Positions 29,097-37,351 of a stretch of 64,000 nucleotides of DNA are shown in pieces. Origin of the DNA: Sphingosinicella terrae (GTDB lineage Bacteria; Pseudomonadota; Alphaproteobacteria; Sphingomonadales; Sphingomonadaceae); NCBI RefSeq assembly GCF_003347635.1, contig NZ_QDFY01000002.1, positions 248,001 through 312,000 on the forward strand, written 5' to 3'. The translations under genes and the position numbers were made by a program. The notes below the pieces were generated by a model that had not been told where the DNA came from, ran no database searches, and saw only the letters and a list, made by a program, of their open reading frames with translations. Numbering within the stretch: position 1 is the first letter of the stretch; every line of letters begins with the position of its first letter.

Positions 29097-29882
29097 ATGG
29101 TGAACCGGGCTTCGCGCTGGAGCGCGGCGGATTATGCCCGCAATGGCGCCTTCGTGCCGGCGCTGGGCGAGGCCGCGCTCACCTTGCTCGATCCGCAACC
29201 GGGCGAGCTGATCCTCGACCTCGGCTGCGGCGACGGCGCGGTGACGGCGCGCATCGCCGAATCCGGGGCGCGGGTGATCGGGCTCGATTCTTCGGCGGAG
29301 ATGGTCGAGGCGGCTCGCGGGCGCGGCATCGACGCCTTCGTCGCCGACGCCGAGACGCTCGGGCTGGATGGGCAGGCGGAGCGCTTCGGCCGCTTCGACG
29401 CGGTCTTCTCCAACGCCGCGCTCCACTGGATGCTCGATCCCGGCGCGGTGGCGCGGGGGGTCTTCGCACTGCTTCGGACCGGCGGCCGCTTCGTCGGCGA
29501 GATGGGCGGCGCCGGCAACCTCGCCGCCTTGCGCCAAGGGCTGCGCGACGAGCTGACCGCCCGCGGCTACCACATGCCCGAGAGCGATCCGCAATGGTAT
29601 GCCTCGGCCGAGGCGTTCGCGCGCGTCTATGCGGAGGCCGGCTTCTCCGGGATCGAGGCCGATCTCATCGCCCGGCCGACCCCGCTTGCCGGCGGAATCG
29701 CGCCCTGGGTGACGACCTTCCGCGCTGGAACCATGGATATCGCGGGCGTGCCCGAGGCGGAGCGGCCCGCCGTCGCCGCCGCCGTCGAGAGCCGCCTGTC
29801 ATCCACCCTGCGCCGTCCCGACGGCAACTGGTTCGCCGATTATGTCCGCCTCCGGTTCAGGATGAAGAAGCCGGGCGATTGA
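29097..29882 (+). CDS. class I SAM-dependent methyltransferase (trans-aconitate methyltransferase-like)
   Basis: A 261-aa Rossmann-fold methyltransferase. Motif I is LILDLGCGDGAVT, motif II GLDSSAEMVEAA, and the post-motif FDAVFSNAALHWMLDP is characteristic of Tam/UbiE-like enzymes. The overall pattern (NGAFVPALGEAAL at the start, WYASAEAFARVYAEAGF later) is closest to trans-aconitate 2-methyltransferase relatives, but the substrate is not certain. It sits inside the gcv operon, between gcvH and gcvPA, on the same strand and presumably under the same riboswitch. Confidence 0.88.
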   Translation: MVNRASRWSAADYARNGAFVPALGEAALTLLDPQPGELILDLGCGDGAVTARIAESGARVIGLDSSAEMVEAARGRGIDAFVADAETLGLDGQAERFGRFDAVFSNAALHWMLDPGAVARGVFALLRTGGRFVGEMGGAGNLAALRQGLRDELTARGYHMPESDPQWYASAEAFARVYAEAGFSGIEADLIARPTPLAGGIAPWVTTFRAGTMDIAGVPEAERPAVAAAVESRLSSTLRRPDGNWFADYVRLRFRMKKPGD

Positions 29883-29885
29883 ACT

Positions 29886-29996
29886 TGTCCTCCCCGCGAT
29901 AGCGCTCGGGGAGGGGAACCATCCGAAGGGTGGTGGAGGGGCCCTCCACCGCGTTTCGAGCGGTCCTCCTCCCCTGCAAAGTCGGGGGGAGGAATG
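29886..29996. repeat. intergenic multi-hairpin palindromic repeat (REP-like)
   Basis: The 134-bp gap before gcvPA is filled by short inverted repeats. CTCCCC/GGGGAG surround GCGATAGCGCT; a perfect 9-bp palindrome GGTGGAGGG-G-CCCTCCACC lies at 29932-29950; TCCTCCCC (29967-29974) pairs with GGGGAGGA (29986-29993). Composite G/C-rich palindromes of this kind are widespread in sphingomonad intergenic regions. Being transcribed within the operon, it could form RNA structure between cistrons. Confidence 0.7.
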
Positions 29997-30016
29997 GAAA
30001 AAGAGGTGAGTTGAAA

Positions 30017-31375
30017 ATGCGTTACCTGCCCCTCTCCGATACCGATCGGCAGCAGATGCTGGAGACGATCGGCGCTACGTCCATCGATGATCTGTTCATC
30101 GACGTGCCCGAGGCCGCCCGGCTCGCCTCGAAGATCGATGATCTGCCCGACCACGCGTCCGAGCTGGCGGTGGAGCGCCATCTCGTCCGGCTCGCGGGGC
30201 GCAACCTCGTCGCCGGTCAGGTCCCCTTCTTCCTCGGCTGCGGCGCCTATCGCCACCACATCCCGGCCAGCGTCGATCATCTCATCCAGCGCGGCGAGTT
30301 CCTGACCAGCTACACGCCCTACCAGCCCGAGATCGCCCAGGGCACGCTGCAGGCCCTGTTCGAGTTCCAGACCCAGGTCGCCCGCCTTTATGGCTGCGAT
30401 GTCGCCAACGCTTCCATGTATGACGGCTCGACAGCCTGCTGGGAGGCGATCGCCATGGCGCGGCGCATCACCCGCCGCGGCAAGGCGATCCTCTCCGCCG
30501 GCCTCCATCCCCATTATGTCTCGGTCGCCCAGACCATGGCGCGCTTCACCGGCGACGTGCTGGAGGTGGCCGCGCCGGACCTGTCGGGCGAGCCCGATAC
30601 CGAGCGGCTGCTTGGCGCCATTGACGGCGATACCAGCGCCGTCGTCGTCCAATATCCCGACATACTCGGCCGCCTCGGCGATCTTGGCGGGCTTGCCGCA
30701 CGCGCCCACGAGGCGGGTGCCCTGCTCGTCGCCGTCGTCACCGAGCCGGTCGCCCTCGGTCTCCTGCGCTCGCCCGGGGAAATGGGCGCAGACATCGTCG
30801 TCGGCGAAGGGCAGGGGATCGGCGTCGGCCTCAATTTCGGCGGCCCCTATGTCGGCCTGTTCGCCTGCAAGGAGAAGTTCGTCCGCCAGATGCCCGGCCG
30901 CCTCGCCGGCGAGACCGTCGATGCCGAGGGCAAGCGCGGCTTCGTGCTCACTCTGTCGACCCGCGAGCAGCATATCCGCCGCGAGAAGGCGACGTCGAAC
31001 ATCTGCACCAATAGCGGCCTGTGCGCGCTCGCTTTCTCGATCCACATGACCCTGCTCGGAGAGAAGGGGCTGCGCGCGCTCGCCGAGGCCAATCATGCGA
31101 GGGCGGCCGCCGCGGCGCGCCGGCTGGCCGGCTTGCCGGGCGTCGAGCTCGTCAACCGCGCCTTCTTCAACGAATTCACCCTGAAGCTTCCGATGGAGGC
31201 GCGGCCGGTGGTGCGCGCGATGGCGGACGCCGGCGTCCTCGGTGGCGTCTCGCTCGGCCGGCTCTATCCCGACGCGCCGGCCCTGGCCAACGGCCTCGTG
31301 GTAGCGGTGACGGAGACGGTCACCGACGAGGATGTCACGGCGCTCGAGCAGGCGCTCATCGAGGCGCTGAAGTGA
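30017..31375 (+). CDS. gcvPA: glycine dehydrogenase (decarboxylating) subunit 1
   Basis: The N-terminal half of the split P protein, which with GcvPB decarboxylates glycine and loads the H-protein lipoyl arm. ATG 30017 (452 aa) follows AAGAGGTGAG. Family landmarks are [60 protein letters not shown] and [19 protein letters not shown]. The split into two polypeptides is usual for this lineage and not a frameshift: a full intergenic region separates the halves. Confidence 0.97.
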   Translation: MRYLPLSDTDRQQMLETIGATSIDDLFIDVPEAARLASKIDDLPDHASELAVERHLVRLAGRNLVAGQVPFFLGCGAYRHHIPASVDHLIQRGEFLTSYTPYQPEIAQGTLQALFEFQTQVARLYGCDVANASMYDGSTACWEAIAMARRITRRGKAILSAGLHPHYVSVAQTMARFTGDVLEVAAPDLSGEPDTERLLGAIDGDTSAVVVQYPDILGRLGDLGGLAARAHEAGALLVAVVTEPVALGLLRSPGEMGADIVVGEGQGIGVGLNFGGPYVGLFACKEKFVRQMPGRLAGETVDAEGKRGFVLTLSTREQHIRREKATSNICTNSGLCALAFSIHMTLLGEKGLRALAEANHARAAAAARRLAGLPGVELVNRAFFNEFTLKLPMEARPVVRAMADAGVLGGVSLGRLYPDAPALANGLVVAVTETVTDEDVTALEQALIEALK

Positions 31376-31394
31376 AGCGCTCGAGGCCCGCAGC

Positions 31395-31510
31395 ATGTCC
31401 TCTCCCCCCTTGTGGGAGAGAGCTAGAGAGGGGGGTGCGCGACTTCGTCGCGCGCCGGCCGAAGGCCGCCACCCCCACCCCGGCCCTCCCCACAAGGGGG
31501 AGGGGGAGCC
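31395..31510. repeat. intergenic long inverted repeat with inner hairpins (REP-like)
   Basis: CCCCCTTGTGGG at 31405-31416 and its perfect complement CCCACAAGGGGG at 31489-31500 form a 12-bp outer stem. Between them lie GCGCGAC-TTC-GTCGCGC and CGGCC-GAA-GGCCG hairpins. It is a different element from the one before gcvPA. It lies between gcvPA and gcvPB and ends just upstream of the gcvPB ribosome site. Confidence 0.75.
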
Positions 31511-31535
31511 AATCTTTCGCCAGGAACCCGAACGC

Positions 31536-33116
31536 ATGACCATGAACCGCGAAGGCCGACCGACCCGCCCCGAGGCCGCCGAAGACGCCGGTGCCGAGAC
31601 CTGGACCGGCAACCGTGCCCTGATGCTCGAGGAGCCGCTCCTGTTCGAGATCGGCGACACCCGGACGACCGGCGTCGACATCGAAGCGGTGGGGGAAGGG
31701 GACGACGCCCATCTCGCCGGCCTCCGCCGCACCCGCCCGATCGGCCTTGCCGGCCTGTCCGAACCCGAGACGGTGCGCCACTATACCCGCCTGTCGCGGC
31801 AGAATTACGCCATCGACCTCGGCCTGTTCCCGCTCGGCAGCTGCACGATGAAGCACAATCCGCGGCTGTGCGAGAAGGCGGCGAGGCTGCCCGGCTTCGC
31901 CGACGTCCATCCGCTCCAGCCGATCGACACCGTCCAGGGCGCGCTCCAGCTGATCGCCGAGCTCGGTGAATGGCTGATCCGCCTCACCGGCATGCACAGC
32001 GTCGCGATGAGCCCGAAAGCGGGCGCCCACGGCGAATTGTGCGGCCTGCTCGCCATCCGCTCGGCACTCGAGGCGCGCGGCGACAAGCGCGAGGTCATCC
32101 TCGTGCCCGAGAGCGCGCACGGCACCAATCCCGCCACCGCCGCCTTCGCCGGCTACCGGGTCGAATCGATCCCCGCCAACGCCGCCGGGCGGGTCGACCT
32201 CACGGCGCTGAAGGCGCGGCTCGGGCCCGACGTCGCCGGGGTGATGATCACCAATCCCAATACCTGCGGCCTTTTCGAGCCCGACATGATCGAGATCTCC
32301 CGCGCGGTCCACGAGGCGGGCGGCCTCGTCTATTGCGACGGCGCCAATTTCAACGCGATCGTCGGCCGCGTCCGGCCGGGCGATCTCGGCATCGATGCGA
32401 TGCACATCAATCTCCACAAGACCTTCTCGACTCCGCATGGCGGCGGCGGCCCGGGCGCCGGCCCGGTCGTTTTCTCGGAGGCGCTGACGCCCTTCGCGCC
32501 GCTCCCCTTCGTCGACAAGATCCAGGCGGATGGCGGCGATCGCTACATTCTGGTGGAAGAAGAATGCGTCGGCGAGCATCACGGCCGCAGCTTCGGCCGG
32601 ATGACCGCCTTCCACGGCCAGATGGGCATGTTCAGCCGCGCTCTGGCCTATATCCTCAGCCACGGCGCCGACGGTCTCCGGCAGGTCGCCGAGGATGCGG
32701 TGCTCAACGCCAACTACATCCTCAGGCGGCTCGAGGATCTGCTCGACGCGCCCTTCGCGGCGAGCGGACCGTGCATGCATGAGGCCCTGTTCAGCGATAA
32801 GGGCTTCGCCGAAGGGATGACCACGCTCGATCTCGCCAAGGGCCTGATCGACGAGGGCTATCACCCGATGACCATGTATTTCCCGCTGGTCGTCCATGGT
32901 GCGATGCTGGTCGAGCCGACCGAGACCGAGAGCAAGGCTGCGCTGGACCAGTTCATCGGCGCCCTGCGCCATGTCGCCGAGCGCGCTCGTGCCGGCGACA
33001 CGTCGCTCAAGGCGGCGCCGTTCCACGCCCCGCGCCGCCGCCTCGACGAGACGCTGGCGGCCCGCAAGCCGGTCCTGGTGTATCGCGAGCAGGACACCGC
33101 CGAGGCGGCGGAATAG
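31536..33116 (+). CDS. gcvPB: glycine dehydrogenase (decarboxylating) subunit 2
   Basis: The C-terminal half of the P protein, carrying pyridoxal phosphate. The PLP lysine is K295 in INLHKTFSTPHGGGGPG. Other landmarks are LGLFPLGSCTMKHNPR, SPKAGAHGELCG, HGTNPATAAFAGY and CDGANFNAIVGR. I use ATG 31536 (526 aa, AGGAA upstream); ATG 31542 is an equally possible start two codons later. It is the last gene of the operon; the convergent methyltransferase ends only 12 bp away. Confidence 0.97.
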   Translation: MTMNREGRPTRPEAAEDAGAETWTGNRALMLEEPLLFEIGDTRTTGVDIEAVGEGDDAHLAGLRRTRPIGLAGLSEPETVRHYTRLSRQNYAIDLGLFPLGSCTMKHNPRLCEKAARLPGFADVHPLQPIDTVQGALQLIAELGEWLIRLTGMHSVAMSPKAGAHGELCGLLAIRSALEARGDKREVILVPESAHGTNPATAAFAGYRVESIPANAAGRVDLTALKARLGPDVAGVMITNPNTCGLFEPDMIEISRAVHEAGGLVYCDGANFNAIVGRVRPGDLGIDAMHINLHKTFSTPHGGGGPGAGPVVFSEALTPFAPLPFVDKIQADGGDRYILVEEECVGEHHGRSFGRMTAFHGQMGMFSRALAYILSHGADGLRQVAEDAVLNANYILRRLEDLLDAPFAASGPCMHEALFSDKGFAEGMTTLDLAKGLIDEGYHPMTMYFPLVVHGAMLVEPTETESKAALDQFIGALRHVAERARAGDTSLKAAPFHAPRRRLDETLAARKPVLVYREQDTAEAAE

Positions 33117-33128
33117 GGGCGCGGCCGG

Positions 33129-33602
33129 TCAGAACCAGCGCCGGACCCGCTGCTTGTACGCCAGATAGTCCGGGCCGAACTTTCTCTCCAGATATCGCTC
33201 CTCGCGGGCGATCACCTGGGTGCGGATCACGAGCAGGACGACCGGCAGCAGGATCAGGGCAATCGGCCCATCGAGGGCCATGGCGAGACCGGCATGGATG
33301 AGCGCCATGCCTACATACATGGGATTGCGGGTCCGCTCATAGGGACCGCTGGTGACCACCGCGGTCGTCGTCTCCCAGGGTGGCGGCGGCGTTCCTGCCC
33401 TCCGGAACCAGCCGATCGCGGTCGCCACCAGCCAGAGGCCACCGCCGGCGAGGGCGGCGCCCGCTGCCCAGAGCGCCGCGCGCTCCACGCCGAAGGTGCG
33501 CAGGTCGGCCCAGCGCTCCGCTCCGAGTCCGAGCAGCAGGAAGCCGAGATAGACCAGGGGCGGCGGAAACCGGACCTGTGCGCTGTCGGGCTCGATCGGC
33601 AT
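33129..33602 (-). CDS. isoprenylcysteine carboxyl methyltransferase-like membrane protein
   Basis: A 157-aa integral membrane protein with about four helices and the ICMT/PEMT signature VTSGPYERTRNPMYVGMALIHAGLA followed by EERYLERKFGPDYLAYKQRVRRWF. These enzymes use S-adenosylmethionine inside the membrane; bacterial members act on lipids or unknown substrates. The start is ATG 33602 with AGAGGGAG in front. It is convergent with gcvPB and 43 bp downstream of the SUKH gene on the same strand. Confidence 0.88.
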   Translation of the reverse strand: MPIEPDSAQVRFPPPLVYLGFLLLGLGAERWADLRTFGVERAALWAAGAALAGGGLWLVATAIGWFRRAGTPPPPWETTTAVVTSGPYERTRNPMYVGMALIHAGLAMALDGPIALILLPVVLLVIRTQVIAREERYLERKFGPDYLAYKQRVRRWF

Positions 33603-33645
33603 CCAAAACTCCCTCTGAATAGCGGTTGGCGGTTCGACGACCCGG

Positions 33646-34290
33646 TCACCGCAGATTGTTTGCGGCCCAGATTGCCAGCAAGGCGGCGCCGCCCGAGACG
33701 ATCGCGAGCAGCGGAAGGTAAAGGAGAAATTCGAGGATGCCGACCTTGCGCTTCCCCGGTGCCCTGAGCCAGGCCTCCGGAGCCGCAACCGCCTCTTCCC
33801 GATCTTCGCGGAGATGGATCGTCGGCGAATTCGCCATCGCCAGGGTGGCGAATTCGGAGAAGGAATCGGCGACGAAGCCCTCGAATCCGGTGCAGATCAG
33901 GCCGATCCTTCCCCGGTCCGGGCCGTCCGAGCAGCAGATCGCCCAGGCATAGGCCCAGCCCATATAATCCGCGAAGAAGACGTGCTTCTCCGGCTCGCCG
34001 CCGAGCGCGCGCTCCATTTTCGTGGCTTGGGCGCGATAGCCCAGCTCCTCCGGCACCGAACGGATTGCGTCCAGCGACCACCAGCAGATCTCGCAGGCGT
34101 CGTCGGCATTGGATCTCGGTGCCGTTTCAATCAGATAGGCGCGGAAGTCATCGGGGAGCACGAGCTTGAGCCGCGCTTCCAGCGCGGCCACCTTGCTCAC
34201 CGCATCCGGGTCGGGCGGGGCGCCGATCCACGTCGCAAGTTGGTTGTCGGCACCGCCTGCGCTCGTTGGCGCGCTATCCGGTCGCGGCAT
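33646..34290 (-). CDS. SMI1/KNR4 (SUKH) family protein with C-terminal membrane helix
   Basis: A 214-aa protein starting at ATG 34290 (GGAGGGGG upstream). Residues about 25-160 show the SUKH fold pattern: LKLVLPDDFRAYLIETAP, WWSLDAIRSVPEELGY, YMGWAYAWAICCSDG and GFVADSFSEFATLAM. The C-terminus has one hydrophobic helix (ILEFLLYLPLLAIVSGGAALLAIW) before NNLR, making it a tail-anchored protein. SUKH proteins are often immunity proteins of polymorphic toxins, but no toxin gene lies nearby, so a housekeeping regulatory role is equally possible. Confidence 0.8.
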   Translation of the reverse strand: MPRPDSAPTSAGGADNQLATWIGAPPDPDAVSKVAALEARLKLVLPDDFRAYLIETAPRSNADDACEICWWSLDAIRSVPEELGYRAQATKMERALGGEPEKHVFFADYMGWAYAWAICCSDGPDRGRIGLICTGFEGFVADSFSEFATLAMANSPTIHLREDREEAVAAPEAWLRAPGKRKVGILEFLLYLPLLAIVSGGAALLAIWAANNLR

Positions 34291-34376
34291 CTGTCCGTCT
34301 CCCCCTCCGCAAAGCCTAACCCGAGCTTCGCCGCCAGGCCATCGCCATCCACGCGGCGGCGCTCTAAGAAGCGGGC

Positions 34377-35021
34377 ATGACCAGGCCACAACCCTTCCAG
34401 ATGGCGCCGGGTGAGGGCGATCCGCGCCGATCCGCGCCGCATGTCGCGCGCAACGCCGAGCCGATCGTCGAGGTTCTGCGCCGGATCCTGCCGGACCGCG
34501 GCCTGGTGCTCGAGATTGCCAGCGGAACGGGCGAGCATGCGCTCCATTTCGCGCGGGCCTTCCCGCAGCTGCTCTGGCAGCCGAGCGATCCTGAGCCCGC
34601 CGCCCTGCGCTCGATCGAAGCCTGGCGCGCCGAGGCCGGACTGTTCAACCTGCTCCCGGCGGTGGCGCTCGACGCGCGCGCGGCCGAGTGGCCGGTGCCC
34701 GCCGCCGACGCCATCCTCTGCATCAACATGGTTCATATCAGCCCCTGGTCGGCGACCAGCGGGTTGATGCGCGGCGCCGGGCGGCTGCTCGCCCGGGGCG
34801 CGCGGCTCTACCTTTACGGCCCCTATGTCCAGGCGGAGGTGGAGACGGCGCCGAGCAACGCCGCCTTCGATGCCGACCTGCGCGCCCGCAATCCGGAATG
34901 GGGCCTGCGCGACCTCGATGACGTCGTCGCCGAGGGTGAGCGTCACGGCCTCGTCCTGGATGAGGTCGTGCCGATGCCGGCGAACAACCTGTCGGTCGTC
35001 TTTCGCCGCAGCGGCGCCTAG
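34377..35021 (+). CDS. DUF938 family putative SAM-dependent methyltransferase
   Basis: A 214-aa cytoplasmic protein with the DUF938 pattern: SAPHVARNAEPIVEVLRRILP, motif I VLEIASGTGEHALHFA, WQPSDPEPAALRSIEAW, CINMVHISPW, and LYLYGPYVQ near the end. The fold is a class I methyltransferase; no substrate is established. It is divergent from the SUKH gene (86-bp spacer) and convergent with the small acidic protein gene. Confidence 0.9.
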   Translation: MTRPQPFQMAPGEGDPRRSAPHVARNAEPIVEVLRRILPDRGLVLEIASGTGEHALHFARAFPQLLWQPSDPEPAALRSIEAWRAEAGLFNLLPAVALDARAAEWPVPAADAILCINMVHISPWSATSGLMRGAGRLLARGARLYLYGPYVQAEVETAPSNAAFDADLRARNPEWGLRDLDDVVAEGERHGLVLDEVVPMPANNLSVVFRRSGA

Positions 35022-35030
35022 ATCAGCATA

Positions 35031-35264
35031 TTAGCGCTGGTTGAACCGCGGAAGATTGGCTTCCTCGGGCTTGTCTGAATCGCGGACGCGGGTGACGCCC
35101 GTGTCTCCGCCTACCTCATGCTCGGCCTCGGCGCGGGCGGCGATGTCCCGCTGGAGGTTGCCGCCGGAGGCGCCGCTCTGCGACGGGCCGGACTCCATAT
35201 TGTCGATAAGGTCGCTGTCGTCATTGGCGCGCGCCGATTCGGTGCGCTTATTCTCGTCGATCAT
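35031..35264 (-). CDS. small acidic, probably disordered protein
   Basis: A 77-aa hydrophilic protein dominated by Asp, Glu, Asn, Ser, Gly and Arg, without any hydrophobic core. Distinct short motifs are SGGNLQRDIAARAEAEHEVGG and GVTRVRDSDKPEEANLPRFN. The start ATG 35264 has AAGGAG upstream and overlaps the end of the PAP2 gene by 17 bp. Its composition and motifs look like a short conserved sphingomonad family, perhaps stress-related; function unknown. Confidence 0.75.
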   Translation of the reverse strand: MIDENKRTESARANDDSDLIDNMESGPSQSGASGGNLQRDIAARAEAEHEVGGDTGVTRVRDSDKPEEANLPRFNQR

Positions 35265-35892
35265 CGCTCGCTCCTTCCCCTGAAGAATGAGCCAGAAGCG
35301 CGGGCGTTCCCTCGGCGGCCGCGTGGCCGGCCAGCCGCAGGATGAGGAGCGTCCACAACAAGCCGAATGCCCAGCCGCCGATGACGTCGCTCGGCCAATG
35401 GACGCCGAGCACGACCCGGCTCGCTCCGACCAGGAGCGCCAGCCAGACCGCGCCCCATACCGCCCAGGAGCGGGCGCGGTCGCTTCGCGGCAGCAGCAGC
35501 GCGAGGCAGATCCAGACGAGGACGGCATTGGCCGCGTGCCCGCTCGGAAAGGCGAAGCTCTCCACCGGCACGAGATGCCCGACCGGGTCGGGCCGCACCC
35601 GCGCGGTCCAATCCTTCTGCAGGATGACCAGCAGCCTGCCGCTGCCCGTGATGGCGGCGAGAAGCAGGGCACCGCGCCAGTCCCGCCGATAGAGAAGAAG
35701 GGCGATGCCGGCCGCCGTCGCAGCGACCACCAGCTCCGACCCGCCGAGCAGGGTCACGTAATTCGCCACGGTGGACAGCGTCGGCCGGTCTCCACCGTAG
35801 AAGAAGATGAGCAGGCCGCGGTCGAATTCCATCGCCCCGAACAGCAGCATAACCGCCCAGGCGAGGGCCAGTCCGACGAGCGCGAACGGCAC
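35248..35892 (-). CDS. PAP2-family membrane phosphatase
   Basis: A 214-aa protein with about six membrane helices and the three PAP2 phosphatase motifs in order: KDWTARVRP (motif 1), PSGHA (motif 2) and SRVVLGVHWPSD (motif 3, catalytic His). Such enzymes dephosphorylate undecaprenyl pyrophosphate, phosphatidate or related lipids at the periplasmic face. It follows the membrane methyltransferase gene by 7 bp and overlaps the small acidic gene, so the three form one operon. Confidence 0.93.
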   Translation of the reverse strand: MPFALVGLALAWAVMLLFGAMEFDRGLLIFFYGGDRPTLSTVANYVTLLGGSELVVAATAAGIALLLYRRDWRGALLLAAITGSGRLLVILQKDWTARVRPDPVGHLVPVESFAFPSGHAANAVLVWICLALLLPRSDRARSWAVWGAVWLALLVGASRVVLGVHWPSDVIGGWAFGLLWTLLILRLAGHAAAEGTPALLAHSSGEGASDDRRE

Positions 35893-35899
35893 GGCGGCT

Positions 35900-36772
35900 T
35901 TATTCCGCCCGCTGTGCCTGCCAGCCGGCGCTGCGCGGGATCGGGTTGAGGCGGTCGCCGTCGATCCAGCCGCGATATTCCTTTCGTCCCTGCCCCAGAT
36001 CGGCGACGAAACTTATCCGGCGGCCGGCGGCGCGCCCCTGCTCCACCCGGCTGCTGCGGCTCGCGCTGGTCGCCGTCCCCTCGATCTCCTGGAAAGTCTG
36101 CTGCAGCTCCACGGTGGCGGAGGCGCCACCTTCGGTGAAGGTCCAGCGGCCGGCGAAACGGGCAGGGACAATCCACATGCTGAGCGTCGCCGAACCGATC
36201 CGCTGCCGCTCGTCCGGGCGCCAGTCGCCCATGTCATATTCATTGCTGACGACGCGGCTGCCCGGGCGCATCTGCTCGAGGATACGCGGCCGCAGCCGCA
36301 GATTGACCTGCTGGGTGAGGTAGAGGGTGAGGACGTCGGCTTCGCCGAGCGGCGTCTCGAACAGGTCCTGGTTGCGGAACTGGACGAGGTGGGAGACTCG
36401 CGCCGCTTCGGCATTGGCCTGCGCCTCCCGGATCCGGTCGCGATCGATTTCGATGCCGAGGCCGCGCGCGCCATGGCTTCGCGCCGCGGCGATCAGGATG
36501 CGGCCGTCGCCGGAGCCCAGGTCGATGACATAATCGTTCGGCCGCACCCGCGCCATGGCGAGCATCGCGTCGACCACGGCATAGTCGGTCGCGACATAGG
36601 GCGCGTCGAGGCGGCGGTCGGAAGCAACGAAACGGCTCGGATCGAACTTGGCGCGGGCGCGCTCCGGCTCGGGTGGCGGCGACAGCAAGCGCCAGGCCGC
36701 GAGGGCACCGACTCCGATCAAGACGATACCAGCGACAATAAGCAACACGCGCACAATGGAACGTGACGGCAT
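35900..36772 (-). CDS. membrane-anchored class I SAM-dependent methyltransferase
   Basis: A 290-aa protein. ATG 36772 (GGGGAG upstream) gives an N-terminal membrane anchor (residues 5-27), then a Pro-rich linker and a methyltransferase domain with YVIDLGSGDGRILIAAA (motif I), GLGIEIDRDRI (motif II) and the lysine-methyltransferase-like YLTQQVNLRLRPRI. This combination resembles FAM173/DUF-type protein-lysine methyltransferases. A beta-rich C-terminal part (WTFTEGGASATVELQQTFQEIEG) may be a second small domain. A GTG at 36793 would add 7 residues. First gene of the operon with the PAP2 phosphatase. Confidence 0.85.
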   Translation of the reverse strand: MPSRSIVRVLLIVAGIVLIGVGALAAWRLLSPPPEPERARAKFDPSRFVASDRRLDAPYVATDYAVVDAMLAMARVRPNDYVIDLGSGDGRILIAAARSHGARGLGIEIDRDRIREAQANAEAARVSHLVQFRNQDLFETPLGEADVLTLYLTQQVNLRLRPRILEQMRPGSRVVSNEYDMGDWRPDERQRIGSATLSMWIVPARFAGRWTFTEGGASATVELQQTFQEIEGTATSASRSSRVEQGRAAGRRISFVADLGQGRKEYRGWIDGDRLNPIPRSAGWQAQRAE

Positions 36773-36856
36773 CCGCGACTCCCCGGTTGGCACGGGCCCT
36801 CTTTCCCTGTCTTGGAAGGAATGTCACCACGGTGCGAACGAAAAGGCGCGGGGAAC

Positions 36857-37351
36857 ATGCAGATCGACGATGAAGCGCACGGGCCGGCGATGTTGCCCTT
36901 GCACCCCAATCAGCTCTGGGTGCTGCGCGTGCGTGGCCTGATCACCGCCGTGCCGATCCTGCTCGCCGCGGTCATGGCCGATCTCGGCCCCTTGCGGGAG
37001 ACTCCGGTGCCGCCCGGCGCCGTCGGCGGCGGCATCCTCGTTGCGCTCCTCGCCTCTCTGATCGTCCTGCCGCCGCGGCGCTACCGCGCCTGGGCCTATC
37101 GCGAGGAGGCGGATGAGCTCCACATCCGCTCGGGTCTCCTCGTCCGGTCGTCGACGGTGGTGCCCTTCGGGCGCGTCCAGCATATCGACGTCACCCACGG
37201 TCCCGTCGAGCGCCGCTTCGGCCTCGCCACCCTGGTCCTCCACACCGCTGGGACGCGGGGCGCCTCGGTGCCGCTTCCCGGCCTGCTCCAGGCCGAGGCG
37301 GAGGCCATGCGCGACCGGATACGCGCCAAGATCCGCCAGGATTTGGTGTGA
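36857..37351 (+). CDS. bacterial PH (YdbS-like) membrane protein
   Basis: A 164-aa protein with two N-terminal membrane helices followed by a bPH2 domain (RAWAYREEADELHIRSGLLVRSSTVVPFGRVQHIDVTHGPVERRFGLATLVLHTAG). ATG 36857 is preceded by GGGGAAC. YdbS/YdbT-type proteins are widespread but their role is not established. It is coupled to the next gene (GTGA overlap), which carries three further bPH2-like segments, as in the ydbS-ydbT pair of Bacillus. Confidence 0.9.
   Translation: MQIDDEAHGPAMLPLHPNQLWVLRVRGLITAVPILLAAVMADLGPLRETPVPPGAVGGGILVALLASLIVLPPRRYRAWAYREEADELHIRSGLLVRSSTVVPFGRVQHIDVTHGPVERRFGLATLVLHTAGTRGASVPLPGLLQAEAEAMRDRIRAKIRQDLV

Noticed and set aside
30017-33116. Split gcvP as a broken gene
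   Set aside because: The two halves have proper starts, ribosome sites and complete domains; the two-subunit form is common.
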